In this document: positions 45,761-58,842 of the stretch, one piece after another | Layout: every line of letters starts with the position of its first letter | How positions within the stretch are numbered: the first letter of the stretch is position 1 | Assembly: GCA_016800925.1 (NCBI GenBank) | Contig: JABCPU010000039.1 | Coordinates: 186,001 to 250,000 of the forward strand | DNA from: Suillus spraguei | Taxonomy: Eukaryota > Basidiomycota > Agaricomycetes > Boletales > Suillaceae | Reading direction: 5' to 3' | Length of the DNA: 64,000 nt | The notes under the pieces: generated by a model | What the model was told of the DNA's origin: nothing | What the model saw: the letters and a program-made list of their open reading frames with translations, nothing else | The model's database searches: none | Program-made: the position numbers and the translations under genes

Positions 45761-47957
45761 ACACGAGAAAAAGTAAAAGAAACGGTGAAAATCGACAATA
45801 GTATGGATATCTATCAATATACATTGGGGCCATGGATCATTGGATTGTATCGACTCGTTTAGAAGTCTGTATAAAAAACCGGAGGTGTGTATAGTTATCA
45901 TACGCAGAATGAGCCATCACAAGACAGCAGAAGGGTGCACAGTACCAAAACGGAAATTCGCTTCCCAGCATAACCCGGCTGCTCCCAGCACAATCAGACC
46001 TTACTGGGAGTCACCGGTCACTCAAGCTCTGATAATAAAGATGCGATTTATGGTGTACACAACCGCCAACGGATGTATCCTTCAGCCAGTTGCGCAATTC
46101 CATATTAGTTGGTATCATCATCAGTGAACAGAGTTGTCGCAAAACCGACGAGGGATTTGCTGCTATCCAACACAGTGTAGAAGCGCTGGAGGAATACGTA
46201 GCCATTCGTAAAGTCATGCCCTGAGCCAGTGGGTCTGCCAATGCTTTTAACCACGAGATATATAGCACCTTCGGCACCATCAATCTGGTCGTTGAGAGAA
46301 CGAGGCCAGATTTGCGCGTTAGGGGTAAGACTGTAAATTTCCTGTGCAAAATGGTGAACAAGGGGTGTGAGGGCGGACAGAATTGACGTACCTCGCCAAT
46401 GTGGAAGTTCAAGGGTTGTAAAGCATCGTACTTGTCAGGGGTGATAGTGAGAAATTTATTCCCCGGATCCAAATCAGCGCCGGTTGCAGCCTGGTATTTC
46501 TCATAGGCATCTATGGAACGCTGATTAGACCATTATTACTTGCTCACTCTAAATACACACCTGAGGCAATCGAAATAAGTGTGGAGCCACAATCGACGAT
46601 ACCAGTGGTGGATTCTAAGATATCCATGGTGCCGTAGGTGATCCTCTGCTTGATACCCCAGTACCTCGCTGAGGGGCCGGTGGTGGTGACAGGACTGAAA
46701 CAAAACAATTACTACAGTCTGGGTTGATCAGGGTCTGAGGTAGCCTACGTGTATGCAATGTTGCCAGTGTACATGTCATGGTCAATTTCACCAAAGCTGA
46801 GCTCTCCGTAGTCCTCTTCATCCTTAGAGGAGGGCTGAAAAAAGATACCAACAAGGTGCTGAGAAATTTTTCCTCGGTTATACAGTAAGTCGGTGACAGT
46901 CTGAATCGCTTCTTCCGGTGAATTTTGTAGCTTGCCGAGTGTCATGCTTGTAGGCCCGATGCCAAGGATACCATCAGCCTCAATGATGCCCCGCGAAGTA
47001 GAAGGGACACCGATTGGCATCCTGGTCATGGTGAGCCCACCACCGAAAGTGACGGTATCAGTCCATAGCATTCCTATAGATGATCGTAGGTATTGGTATT
47101 TTCAACTTATGATATTGTTGTATGTCATACCAGCGAGAAAGGCAGAACCCTGACCGTAGCTTTGCTCCAGAGGTTGTTTTGTGTTGAAGCTGGATTTGGT
47201 TGGCGCGTACCGACGGTCGGCGCCAACCCATGTGATCGCGCTACCGCTGTCGACAACCAATTTGTCTTAAATAAAACATTAGCAGCTGCATGTTCTCTCA
47301 GTGTTGAACTTACAGCTTGTGGGGGGATCCCCAATGCCAACCGATACAATGTAGCTATAATAATCGTTTTCCAAAATAACATGAGCACGTTTGCCATTCG
47401 TGCTGTAGTCCCTAAAGGCCGCCAAGCGAGCTTCATCTTGCTGCATAAGGTTAGTACCGTTGGAGAATTTTAGTCTCCTGGTCATGGGGAGGGTGATGCG
47501 GGAATTGCGAACTTCAACGGGCGATCCTGTGATCGACAAAGCCAGGAATGCCAACAAGAATGCAACGGAGAACATGGCTGTAAACTGGAAAGTCATATCA
47601 TACTCGGTGGTCCAACATTATAATATATATATGCTAGCGAGCGCGATGACAATGCTTGGGAACCTTAGCCACGTCAGTCCAAAGTGATGACGAGATAGTT
47701 GCAATCCGAGTCGTCATGAGTGCAAGGAGTCAACTTCCCGATAAAATGTGGCAAGACATATGATTATCAGGCGTGGTCGATTCAGCAAGCTATTGAGGAA
47801 ATTTCCGTGTAACAGCGTGATGCGGTCACCTTAATTACTGTATTGACTCTCAGCAAAGCAGCGATTGCAACAGATTTACATATCTGATACGTATCATGAC
47901 CGTAGCAAGTGAACAGTATCATAAGAAGACAGTTTTCCTGCTGTCTCACTAGATAGC
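45750..47957. repeat. Segmental duplication, copy 2 (partner at 35,683-37,932)
   Basis: Collinear with the partner, offset about 10,070 bases. The peptidase genes are very similar; small indels occur in flanks. Only this copy is contiguous with the upstream half of the copia RNase H frame. Confidence 0.88.
46105..47575 (-). CDS. Secreted pepsin-type aspartic peptidase, copy 2
   Basis: The same six-exon structure as the copy at 36,037-37,501; the first exon 47575-47314 has the same 262-nt length (an ATG at 47,596 would add seven residues). Signal peptide MFSVAFLLAFLALSITGSP, propeptide, first site VVDSGSAITWVG, second site IVDCGSTLISIAS. Differences from copy 1 are scattered substitutions without frame damage, so both copies look usable. 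Both share the unusual Cys after the second catalytic Asp, so that change predates the duplication. Expected role: extracellular acid protein digestion. Confidence 0.9.
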
Positions 47958-48702
47958 ATCTTGTACTGGTGTTGGGTTATCCGCAAGTCTCAGACTCTCA
48001 GACACGTCGTCGAAGTACGATTTAACAGGGAACCCATTAACAAATGCGTAGCGTATACGAGGTTTAAGCCACCATTTGGCTCTTTCAAGGTATGTTCAAC
48101 ATCTGAAAAGCTGATTGGGTCAAACTTTTACATTTCAAAAGAATACCATGAATGACACTTACCGGTGGCCACGAAGTTCAAGCATGATGTTCGATCAATA
48201 AGGGGCCCGGGTAGATTGCTGAAGCACCAATGCCATTGATTAATGTTTACTCCACTGCATCGTGATTTAATCCGCATGTCAAGCTCCCAGGGCCCTGACG
48301 ATGGCGGAACCGCAAGTGAATTTCACCATATCTTATAACCCAAGAACGTAGTTCGTGGGTTTACGGATTTTGCGCGGACGGGCGACGTGGGCGTGGTCTT
48401 AAGTTGCAGCCAAACAATGATGTAAGGCCACCAGTTATCATTGTTCGGCTGCAACATGAGGCTCATCCGCTTAACCGCAAAGCTGCTACCCTTATGGTAC
48501 TGTAACCGAGTGGAGTCACCTATGTAGCTAGGCATTTGCAGTCCTCTGTATGTAATTCGATCATGTGCCGAATCACAGAGACATAACAGACTTCATGGGG
48601 TCCAATGGCAGTTCGTATATGAGGTGTCGGGGGTCCTAGCTGCTACGACATCATTGGAGAACTTGTGGTCCGTCACGACTGTGAAACGAGTTCTACCCTA
48701 CC
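47958..48702 (+). other. No gene seen
   Basis: Short frames only. The last part should hold the promoter and 5' UTR of the EF-hand gene starting at 48,703. Confidence 0.55.
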
Positions 48703-49990
48703 ATGAAAGTCTTGACAACACTCTCTATTCATATTCTCTTCGTGTTGCTCGTTTCAGCACACGGCGGCCATGAAGACTCAGAAGATAGCGCAAAACTTGC
48801 TAATGCAGGCTACGCCATTCGACATGTATGGGAGACCCACAAGTTGATTCTGACCGGTGCTGATCCTTCATTGTTGGTAGATGGCTGCAGAACACCATAT
48901 GTGCGCAACTAAAATGGATTACAACGTTTTGTTCTAATGAGCTGATGCAGTGACTCCTTTGACATGGAGAGTTTCTTCCAGCTTCACGATCTGAACAGGT
49001 AATGAAACACAACCCAGGTGGAATACTGCTGACGTGTATTTTTTGCTTTAGGGACGGTGTATGGGACAGAGAAGAAATAGAAGCTATATACGGCGTCCAT
49101 CATGTGTACTCACAGAAAAAGTCTAAGGTCTGTAGCCGAACCTTCTGTGGTTATCGTGTGCTAACGTTATAATAGGACGAGATTGAACATCAGAAGAAGG
49201 CTGATCACGTTGCGGATACTGTACTCAAGCTCCTGGACAAGGATGGGGACAGCAAGGTCACGCCAGAGGAGTTTGCCGCTGTTGGGACAAGTGGCTTGCC
49301 GAGTTTTGACGATATAGGCGCAGAGGGACACCACTACGATGTAGAAAGCGGTAAGTATTAACTAACTTCGTGTCATAATTATTACTGAGCTCGCAACAAG
49401 AGTTTTTCTTACACCACGAAGGTCTGTTTAACGTACAATGCATGCTTTCACGATTTGTAGCTCAAAGGATGCTCCAGAACAATATCACTCGACGCCTGAG
49501 ACGCAAACCGACGAATCATACACTCACCACGAAGACCTTGAACATTTTGCACAGCACGAAGCTATTGAACGTGAAGAAGCAGAGCGCGAGGCGAAATTTC
49601 AAGGGATCACAGTCGAGGAAGCCCTTCGCGCACACGAAGAGCCCCCTGCCCGTGCATCCCCCGCTGAGAGCGCGCCGAAGCCCAAAATTACTCGCGGAGT
49701 CCCGCCAGAAAGGCAGGATCCGGTGGTCAAGTACAAAGATATTGGCAAGGAGAGTAACAGCCAGTCAGAGTGGGGGACCGGCGAACAAGGCTACAAGCAA
49801 CCTAATACCCCGGTGGAGAAAACGAGGTTAGTTTCACCTTTATTCTCGACACGTTCTTTCTAATCATTTATCCTGTGTTGCAGGAAGAACCTCCCATACA
49901 AGGTATGCTTCCTCAGCAGGTGCATGTGGAGTTAATAGCTTATAGGAACGTTTGCAGTATAAATTCCGACGGAATTGGGGAGACTTCTAA
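48703..49990 (+). CDS. SSP120: SSP120/nucleobindin-like secretory EF-hand protein
   Basis: Nine exons: 48703-48825, 48881-48900, 48951-48998, 49052-49127, 49176-49350, 49401-49432, 49468-49826, 49884-49902, 49958-49990. They add to 885 nt, 294 aa. A signal peptide (MKVLTTLSIHILFVLLVSAHG) precedes two EF-hands, DLNRDGVWDREE and DKDGDSKVTPEEF. Then come FFLHHEGLFN, the HEDLEHFAQHEAIEREEAE helix and a conserved tail ending YKFRRNWGDF. This matches yeast Ssp120 and resembles nucleobindins, calcium-binding proteins of the Golgi and secretory route. The last two coding exons are tiny (19 and 33 nt). Convergent with DOP1, stops 139 bp apart. Confidence 0.88.
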
Positions 49991-50129
49991 CGAGATATCT
50001 GCTAATTTTTATACGCTGCTTTCTTTAGGAATTCATTCGCATCTATATATACCTATGTGCTTTGCGTATAGAACAGCGAACAGAACCCATGTACATCCTA
50101 GAGAGACAACCAAAAAACGGACCATCCTC

Positions 50130-53100
50130 TCAACGGCCATCGAATATATCATCCAAAATTCCCTGCTCAACTGCCTCCCAATCGATGTTCCCGCTACTTG
50201 CATACACACTCTCGTAAGATGAGATGCTCACATGGGAGAAGAATGGAAAAAGGTCCCTAATGGAGTCAATCTGACGGATTGACTTTAGTATGGGTTTCCG
50301 TAAAGCACGTTCGGAATGGGCAGGGAATGCAATGGAAGTTGATGCCGATGTTGGCAGTGATAGCCCAGTACCTTGTGGCTCCTGGTGCGAATTGAATAAT
50401 GAATATTTATATAGTCAGAAGAAGGTGACATACTCGAGGCTCTGGAATGGGCAAATTGCCAACTACTTCAGCGAGGTGATCGAACATCGATTCTGGGGAC
50501 CAATCGTCAGGGCGAAACACAGCATCCACGGTATCGGTGATGAATATCCACTGATGTCTGTAATCTGTTATTAGCCATACTAACACGGAGAAGAAGGAAG
50601 CAGTACATCTGGAACTCTTCTGTCTGAAGGGTAAGCAGTAAATCAAGGCATTTACTGGCTGAAAGGATGAGCTGTAGATCTTCTGAGCCATCTGAAGGTA
50701 TCGAATCCATTATTTGTTCAAATATTCGGTACTGCAATCCATGTCAGGTTTCGAATAAGATATGCAATATATTCATCTTACTAGTTCAGTTAGAATCACG
50801 GGCCAAAAGCTCGTCATGCTGTGCGCAGCCAGGCGGCACAACAACACTCGTATGCAAAGGTACACTTCACATTGGACAATCGGAGATGGAACATTGCGTA
50901 GAATGTCGACCAATTTCTCCTGTATAGCCGGAAGCTGGGTTAAGAAATGATTTTTCTCTCCTGTGAAGAGGACCAATGCAAGCCGTCGCAAGTTCAACGA
51001 TCGCAGAAGCATCTCATTCTCTCGGTTCGTGAAGATGTTGGCCGAGGGCGACGTAGCAACACGGCCTAAAGTAAATGGTCAGTAGTGGCAGATGAAATGT
51101 ATTATGGACATTTACTAAGAAGGTCGGGGAAAGAAGTTTTATCACCATCAAATACTGCTTTGATGATAGGTTTCCACTTCGTAGCAACGCCGGAATTCGA
51201 GTTGAAGATGCGATGATCGTAAAGGACATCGATCACTGCCACTCGCCAAACCTTCATCGCAGGAGGGATTTTGATCATCTCCCGAAAGATGTCGACCACA
51301 ACCACATCAGCATCCAGAGGCCTGTCACTGGGTTGAGAGAGTTTGACATCCATCGATAAGAGTAAGGCTCACCTGGCCTTCATTTTGATACCCGGGCTCA
51401 CGATGTAATACACAATATTGCTACAAGCACTTGCCACCTTGTCGTTGTCCATCAAAAACCGACGCAACTCTGGAACAGCTGTTGATGCTATGAATGCGGT
51501 GATCTAATAGACAATCTCAACTGACAAGATCTCTCGCAGTCAACAAACAACTCACCTGGGAGGGTAACTCTGCTTCCCAAGTCGGCTTGGCATTGTCCGA
51601 AAGCGTCACCGTGCTGGAATCAGGTTTCTCGTCCAGCTTCACATCTGAGACTGAAGATTCGTCAGATGGCAGAGAGGGTAGTAACAGGTGTGAATAACTA
51701 ACCACCACCACGAAGAGTAGGGGAAGATCGACCATTTGTGACCATCGACTCCTTCGTGGTACGTCTCATCCAATTTGGTTGATCCGTCGATTTACCCACA
51801 AAAGTCACGCATGCATCAAGAAGCTTCCCAAACGTCTCCTACGAATGGATGTGAGCACACCTCAACTCTTAGAATAGCTTTAAAAGTAAGGGACCTGGAG
51901 ATCTTTCCTGATGCGTTTGTCGTCTATGGCAGTGGTCTGAGTAACTTTGTCGCCTAAAATGCACAAGCACCTAATAAACAGTGAGCAACGAATGATGATT
52001 TTGAGAAATACACACTTCAATGCCAAGAATACCTGGATCTTGAAATCCCGACTTGATGCTAGGTCCTTCGCGAGCAGCATAAATCGACCCCATACTTGAA
52101 GAGCCAGGGGCCCTTCAAGCCGTTGGAAATATTGCTCCAAGAAGTTGAATAGTGCGAGGTCGGATCTGTCAAGTAACATGTTCGGTAGGCCACTCATGCG
52201 CTGGGCTGATAGATAACTCACAGATTTGCATTTGCGGGTTTCCTACTGCGCTCCGAGATGTTGGAAATACGAACTGATATACTATCGCAGATCATGTGCA
52301 CCGCACTTCGTGCATTAGCGATCAGGACATCAACCAAGCCGAAGATACCTGCCGCAGGCTGGTCAGAGCCCTTGGAGCGTAGCAATGCATCATGATCCCA
52401 GCATTCGATGATGGACTCTAACACTTCCGTTGGGTGAGCGCGGAATAGGTGCTCCAGAACTCTTCGACAACGAGCATGTGTCCGATTATAAATCACAGAC
52501 AGTGAATCCACCTCTGGCCGCAGGTTGGTGGTGTCATACCACACCATGTTGACCCATATTGCAAGCAACACACGGATGCCATCATGGAGAGATTTGTACC
52601 CAGGTAAGTGTGACTGTACAACTGTCAGCTATGGTAGACTGGATACGAAACACCATCAAATTACTCGCCATCAGCTGATCTTCGACAGCGGCAGATGCGT
52701 TGTCCGTAGTGAAGACATTTGAGACATATCCTAAGATACCTCCCGACTCAGCTCCAGGTTTTTCCTGAAGTGGAGTGTCAACCTCTTGTGAATTGGCATC
52801 TGATTTTTGAGTCAAGCCAAGCACAAGTAACCGCTCGAGCGCATTGAGAAGCATGATGAACTCGGCGTCAGTTGCAACCCGAGGATACCTCTCGTTAGCA
52901 ATTGGCTGATTTGCCTTTAATGCATCTGAGAGAAGCAAGTGTAGTTGTCGGCAAAGACAATCAGCAATAGGAGAAATAACAGTCTGAAGAGCAGGTTGGA
53001 ACTGGGGAACCGCCATCAGCACGAAATCTAACCAGTGCTGCATCACGGGACGATTCTGCGGAATCGAAATACCATCTGTGATGGTTTGAGTCAGCAGGGA

Positions 53101-56100
53101 GTTGACAGTGTAACCCCTTTTTCCGGATTCCTGGGAGCCTTCTGCACTTCGATCCTCAGGGGGCGGGTTCCCGTTGTAGGCGTAAGACGTCGAGGCAGAT
53201 ATAATGGAGTGAAGGAACCGCAGCAACTTGTTTTGCAAGTCCAATCGATGTAAATGGACGCAGAGGAAAAGTTTCCCGATGACCGCTGGTTCGAGAATTT
53301 CAATAGCGAGCATTTCAATTTCTCCGCGAGCGACAATGATTTGGAGAAGGTCTATGGCAGACGATTGTATGACCGTATTCAGGGGCTGCATAATCGGAAT
53401 ATCTTGATCTTTAGGCTCGGACTGAAGGAACCTGTACGAGGATGAAGCGCAATGACGATTTAGGGAATGAAACTCACCTTGACAATACTTCGATGAGCGC
53501 ATCTAGGTAGCTTATATTGGCATCTATTCCGGCTGGGGGTAAATTGTTAAAACCACAGTGGCAAAACAGCATTGATAATCATCACCTAAGTTAAGCCTCT
53601 GGAGCAACACATGGTCATGTGAACGCTTAAGGAAGGTGCCGCGTGCAGACTTGGAAAAACCTTGACCGCCGAACTGGACGATCGAGAGTAAGATCTCAAG
53701 AAGGTGAGCGACATAGCGCTGGTCGAACGACCTCTCGTAAACGAAGCCCCCAATTTCTTTGCCGCTCACTTTACTGATTCTAGATACCCGACGGATAGAA
53801 GGGTCCAGAAGATCGCGGAGGACAGGTTCCAAGACCCTTTTCGATCCGTATAAGCCCTCTACCCAGTCAATAGATCAGAAAGGATCATCACCTGATATAC
53901 GACCTCAAATTGCATCGCATCCACGTTTCTCCAACGCGTCGCAGGCTTGGATTATCATGCTTCAAGGTCTCCAAAATTATCATCAATGGCACCTTCAAGC
54001 GCACTCCAGGAAGCGAGTCATCCTCTGAGATCGTTCAGTCAGCATGATGATGATATGACGCGCGCTTACTTACCTGACAGCCGCCAAAGCACTCCAAAAG
54101 CTTCGTGCGCCTCGGAAACGTTTCTTGACTCAGGAGAACACATGCTCTGGGCTATTATCGACTCAACTTCATGGGGTCGTGACGTTGATTCTATGGACCA
54201 TAAGAGACTGACAGCTCGCATATGACAAGTAGCCAAGTCTGCGTGAAGGTATCTAAAGAGCTACGAATCCAAGTTCTATCAGATCAACTCCCATTGTAGT
54301 CAAACGTACAAACCTTCTTCACCATGCGACTAACGACGGGTCTTTTATCCATCGACAGCTTTGGGCTGAGCCTCTGCGCACCATGTAAAGATAATATCAA
54401 AGACACCATCTGGTCCACCAAGGTGAAACTAGCGGCCTGAAGATAAACATATAAGTTTCCCAGTCAACAACCAAAGAGCATCACATGACATACCTCAAGG
54501 TCAAGGCAATCAAGCATGGAGTACAGCCATTCAGAAGGTTTCCATGACAAACGGAGAGTCGCATCACAATTTCTGTCCGCCGTACGGACAACACCCGACA
54601 AGACCCGTAACACCTGTGACAATGCTGTTCGAAGTTCTATCGAGCCTGCTTGTTGAGCCGAGATTGATCGTGACAGCACCTGACTTATACAAAACATATG
54701 TTCTAAAACAGTCATCAAAGGATTATGCACTTCACTGCTCGAATGTGATTCGGTCATTTCGAGCCCATAAAATGCATAGGCGAATGCGAGTGAGCTGAGA
54801 GACGAAGCTGATGTCTGAAGTGCTGCATTCAGCCCAGGTCGCTGACTGAGAGACTCTAAAGGTATGTGTTGGAAGATTTCCTCTTGCAGAGCCAAACAGT
54901 CTCGAATAGAAGTTTTGGCAGCCTTGGACGGGTCGCTGTTAATTTCACGCTGTGTCAGGGGTCAGCATCTACATCATATCCCAAAGATAACATTCGTACC
55001 TGCAGTACCTCGGTTATTGCAGCAAAAATAACTGGTAGGTGAATGCTGCGAACTTCATCATCTTGCATAGGCAGTGAACGCAACAGGAATAAAGTCAAAT
55101 CAATTGCCTAAATAAAGTGTGAGCTTGTAATACCCGAGGCCGAGTTACAGCGAAGCTGACCCCTGGTTTGCTGTCTTCGGTCAAATCTTTCATTATTGCT
55201 GCCAATAACTGCTTCCAAAGAATACTCGGCTCAACAGCCTCGTATAACGTACTTGCAGTCATAGAAATCTGGAAAAGATATATAAGATGCTCACACCTCA
55301 AACACTAAGAAATAGAACGTACGTCCTCATTATGTTCCTCCGCGTCCCGCTGCATCAAGAATCGGATTGCCTTAAGAGCGTCCAATACAAGAATATCAGT
55401 CAAGGCCGATCCTATCTCCCACTTGTCCAACAGCGAAATAAAGATCTTGAACGGCCTAGATTCGGAGTATTCCCCTGAAGGTGCAAACATTTCATCCTAA
55501 TGACAATTGTTAAAGTCTCGATACATCCTGAATTACATCCTACCTTGAGCGTGGTATTCAATAACTGAAGAGCATGCTGTCGCAGGTACACAGTTTGGTT
55601 GTCACTCTTTTCGTCCGGCCCAAGTAACCAGGTATAAAGCCGTCGATTAAGTGATAGATCCCGACGCAGGACCACACCAGTCGCAGCTCTCATGAGTATT
55701 ACGGTGTCTTCCGAATGCGCTCGTTTGATAGCAGCGCTATCGATCCGCATCGACTGCAAGAGAATATCGAGCGCGCCTCTTCGAACCAACAAATTGTCAT
55801 CCTCGAGCGCAGCTGCGAATGCGCGAATCATAAGCCCTATATCTCTACCTACTATCTGAGTGATGTCTAGAACATACTGAGCAATGGAAGTTCCCACTCA
55901 AAATCAGCCTTACCTTCGTCCGCGTGTAACCGAGGTAGTCGGCGAGAGAGGAAGTTCAGAGCGGTTCCACGTGCAGAGGACATGGTTATCATGATGAGCC
56001 ATATATTTTGGATGAAGAATACGGGGGAAACGGTTCCTGACAGTCGATCGAGTAAGCTTAGCACCTTTACCAGTTGCATCAACCGCATTCAGATACAGAT

Positions 56101-56932
56101 GTGTGAAACAGAGTAGTAACATACCTTGTCAAAGAATTCGCCAGTCTCCTCTTCAAGACCCGGAAGCAGGGCGAGGATGAACGACTTCATCACAGGTCGC
56201 AACCCAGCTTGTAAAGGCAAGTAATGCGTATCATATATGGTCAGAAGTATTGGCTGTCTCAATCAGTACTGGATGGAGGAGAATATGAACAAAGTCATAC
56301 CTTGACTGATGTAGCCGCATATTCGAAGAATGGGAACAGGCCGGACGACCATAATGGTAGGTCCCGTTTTAGACCTTCCGTCTAGCATCGCGTACACATC
56401 AGAAGTTACCATGTAATGACCACGTCACACTCACTCCAAGCACAGAAAGTATATGCGTATATACATCAAGAGCACGTTGATGCACGCCAGTCGGTAGAGC
56501 AGGATTCAAGCACTGTGCCAACCGTTTAGCAACAATGAGCTTGTATGGGATCTCCTTGAACTGCATGTATGATTGAAATGTCTGTGGGTGCACAACCGCG
56601 CTGAATTAATGCTCCCAAGACAGTGTAGAAGAAAGTACCTTCAATAACTGCTTCAGAAACGCTATGCAGTCTGCCCACTCGTGTACATTATCGAATGCGT
56701 TGAGACATTTCTCTACTTGTTGCGTATACTTCTTGTATTTTGGATCAGAAGCGTATATTTGGTGCACTGTAGCAACCCAAGTCAGCCATTTGAAGACAGA
56801 CCATCGGAACCTGCATGGATGCGTACATTTCTCCCTGGTATTCGATTTCGCAGGGTCTAGTACCGTAACCGTATTCGTGCCTGGGGTTCCACCAGTGCTA
56901 GTCTGCGCGATAGCAGGGCTTTTGCTGGACAT
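50130..56932 (-). CDS. DOP1: DOP1/Dopey family trafficking protein
   Basis: A large gene with many short introns. After a Ser/Thr-rich start at ATG 56,932, an intron leads to the hallmark Dopey N-terminal block: ASDPKYKKYTQQVEKCLNAF, HEWADCIAFLKQLLK, IPYKLIVAKRLAQCLNPALP, HQRALDVYTHILSVLG, then SPVFFIQNIWLIMITMSSAR. The rest is helical leucine-rich repeat-like sequence to FITDTVDAVFRPDDW and QIDSIRDLFPFFSH. With Mon2 and the flippase Neo1, Dop1 acts in endosome-Golgi transport. Near 50,205 the frame meets TAG; one base later a conserved-looking end (IDWEAVEQGILDDIFDGR) continues to TGA at 50,130-50,132. So there is a 1-base shift, or the last 20 or so residues are lost. Confidence 0.9.
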
Positions 56933-57264
56933 AATCGGTTTAGACGCGGCTGATATATAGCTGTGTATCCTGGTCCTGCAAATGGTCTCCTGTGAAGCAC
57001 CACAGACTGCGGAACTCGAGTAGAGAGCGCGCTCAGCGAGACTAAACGTTGCCAGTGCAAGCTACGTATTAAGTAGCAGTGGTACCAAATTAAGGTCGAT
57101 TGAGTCGACTTTGTCACACGAAGTAGTTTGTCACACGGCATTCGAATCTGAGACTGCAGAACCAATCACATTAATAGAGGGAAAGACGTGGACGACAGTA
57201 GGGTATGGCATTAATGTAAAAGGTACAAAACATAATCAAAACATAATTACACGAAACACACCAC
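56933..57264 (+). other. Intergenic: DOP1 promoter and 3' end of next gene
   Basis: No reading frame of interest. Must contain the DOP1 promoter and the 3' UTR of the gene ending at 57,265. Confidence 0.6.
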
Positions 57265-58627
57265 CTATGACTCCATCTGCTCTGGCGTGTTCTGTACGGG
57301 AGCATCATTGCCCTCTTCAGAAGCCGGCCCAGCAACAATATTACGCATTTTCGAAGGCGCCTTCACAGGGTGATGATCAGCAATGATAGAGCCTGCTCGT
57401 GAAGGCGCAGCTGATATGCCCGACATGGCACGTGCCGCCTTAGATTTGCTAGACCCTTTCCCAAGTAACGGCGCAGATATGGAACCGCCGCCTTTTGGCG
57501 TCGTAATTTTGTCTGTATCGCCATTTTTATGCGAAACTGCAGCTGCAGCTGTTGCATTGGCATATTCGGACTCTTTATCACCAACCCATGTTCTAGCAAA
57601 CCATCGCCCGCCTGCGATGCCCCGTATTTCACGGTTTGCAGTTCTCCAACGACGGATTTTGTTTCCGTTTCGGTCGAGGGGCAGCATCGGTGCAAAGCCT
57701 GCTCCAATCTTTGGGGGTGGTTGCACTGGGAATGGTTTGGATGGTAGAGGGTAAACAGGAAGGGGTGCAGTTTCTGTTGTACCCTCAGCTGGAGGGGGAG
57801 GAGCATTTTCTGCGTCCTCATGTTCTGAGCCCCCTTCACGAGGGAGGGGAAGTGGTGATGAGGGTGCGGTTCCGGCATATGCTGATGCAAATCAAGTTAA
57901 TATGAAGTACATGAGAAGCGAGCGAGACAGTACTTACATTCACTCAGCACTCCTTCATCCAACGAAGGTACTACCAAGATTTTTGCTGCCCTGAGAAGTA
58001 TTGATTTATTGATATATTTTGAACTCTGGTTTTACGTACTTGGGAGGAGCCTTGGCTCTGGACCGTTGAGCAGCAGTAGGCCTGCGGGGTGCCGCTCTTT
58101 TCTTCGGAGGCGGTTTATCTGCAACTGCGGGTGTACTGACATCCTGCGCATCGGCCTCCTCGCCCGTTTCTATTCTCACCTTTTAACAGAATTCGGTTAA
58201 TTCGGAAGAGGGGCTTACCATGGGGCTTTTTATCGATGTCCTTGTCCTGCTTTTCACTCTTCCGTGGTTTTGGCTTCCTCGCTGGTGCCTTCCGCTTGGT
58301 ACCACCGGTAATGGCAGGGGTAGAAGCAGACTGTTGTAATTCATCTTCGTCGTCAATGAGTTGGTCCTCTTCGTCCTCCTCTTCGACGTCATCATCACTA
58401 TGCGCCTGTGCCTGTGGAGCAGGAGGTGGTGGTGGTGGTGGTAGTAGTACTGGAACAGCCTTCTTGTTGGTAGTTGATACGCTAGGTGATGACGACTTGC
58501 CCTTGCCCTTCTTCTCGGTTACCAATAACTTTACTCGGAATTTGGAAGTTCGAGAGGGTGGAGGAGGAGTAGTCTCTTCCCTGAGCGTCGAAATCTGAGG
58601 AGCATCCATATCTACATCTTCGTCCAT
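57265..58627 (-). CDS. Basic, proline-rich nuclear-looking protein, unidentified
   Basis: Four exons, 58627-58219, 58169-58040, 57990-57938, 57881-57265, add to 1,209 nt, 402 aa. The N-terminus is acidic with a short KFRVKLLV motif, a run of about nine prolines and an acidic stretch (DDDVEEEDEEDQ). Basic patches follow (KRKAPARKPKPRK, PPPKKRAAPRRP), then a compact conserved-looking segment, NGNKIRRWRTANREIRGI and WFARTWVGDKESEYA. Layout suggests a chromatin-associated factor; an INO80-subunit-like role (Ies4-type) crossed my mind but I cannot support it. The intron at 58170-58218 was placed at the acceptor that keeps the acidic/basic frame. Confidence 0.7.
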
Positions 58628-58842
58628 GTTTTATCCTCGAAAATTTTGCCAAAATTTGTACTGGTGGTCGCGAGCGCTGGCGTGGTGAGTAACTAATGGT
58701 AAAAGAGAAGAGTCAAGCAGTGTACAGTATATTTTAGTCAATTAAACCTTGCTTTGGCCGTGGTTGGTTCGGGTAACTCAGAGCGCCGAGTCCACAACCA
58801 CAACCACTTCCCCGCCATTGTGAACAACGAGCTCAATGATAT

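Noticed and set aside
49442..49831. 129-codon second frame over the EF-hand gene
   Set aside because: Shadow of the SSP120 exon 7; the other frame gives the conserved helix.
57363..57890. 175-codon minus frame rich in His and Pro
   Set aside because: Alternative frame over the last exon of the basic nuclear-looking protein; the other frame has the GNKIRRW motif and joins upstream exons.
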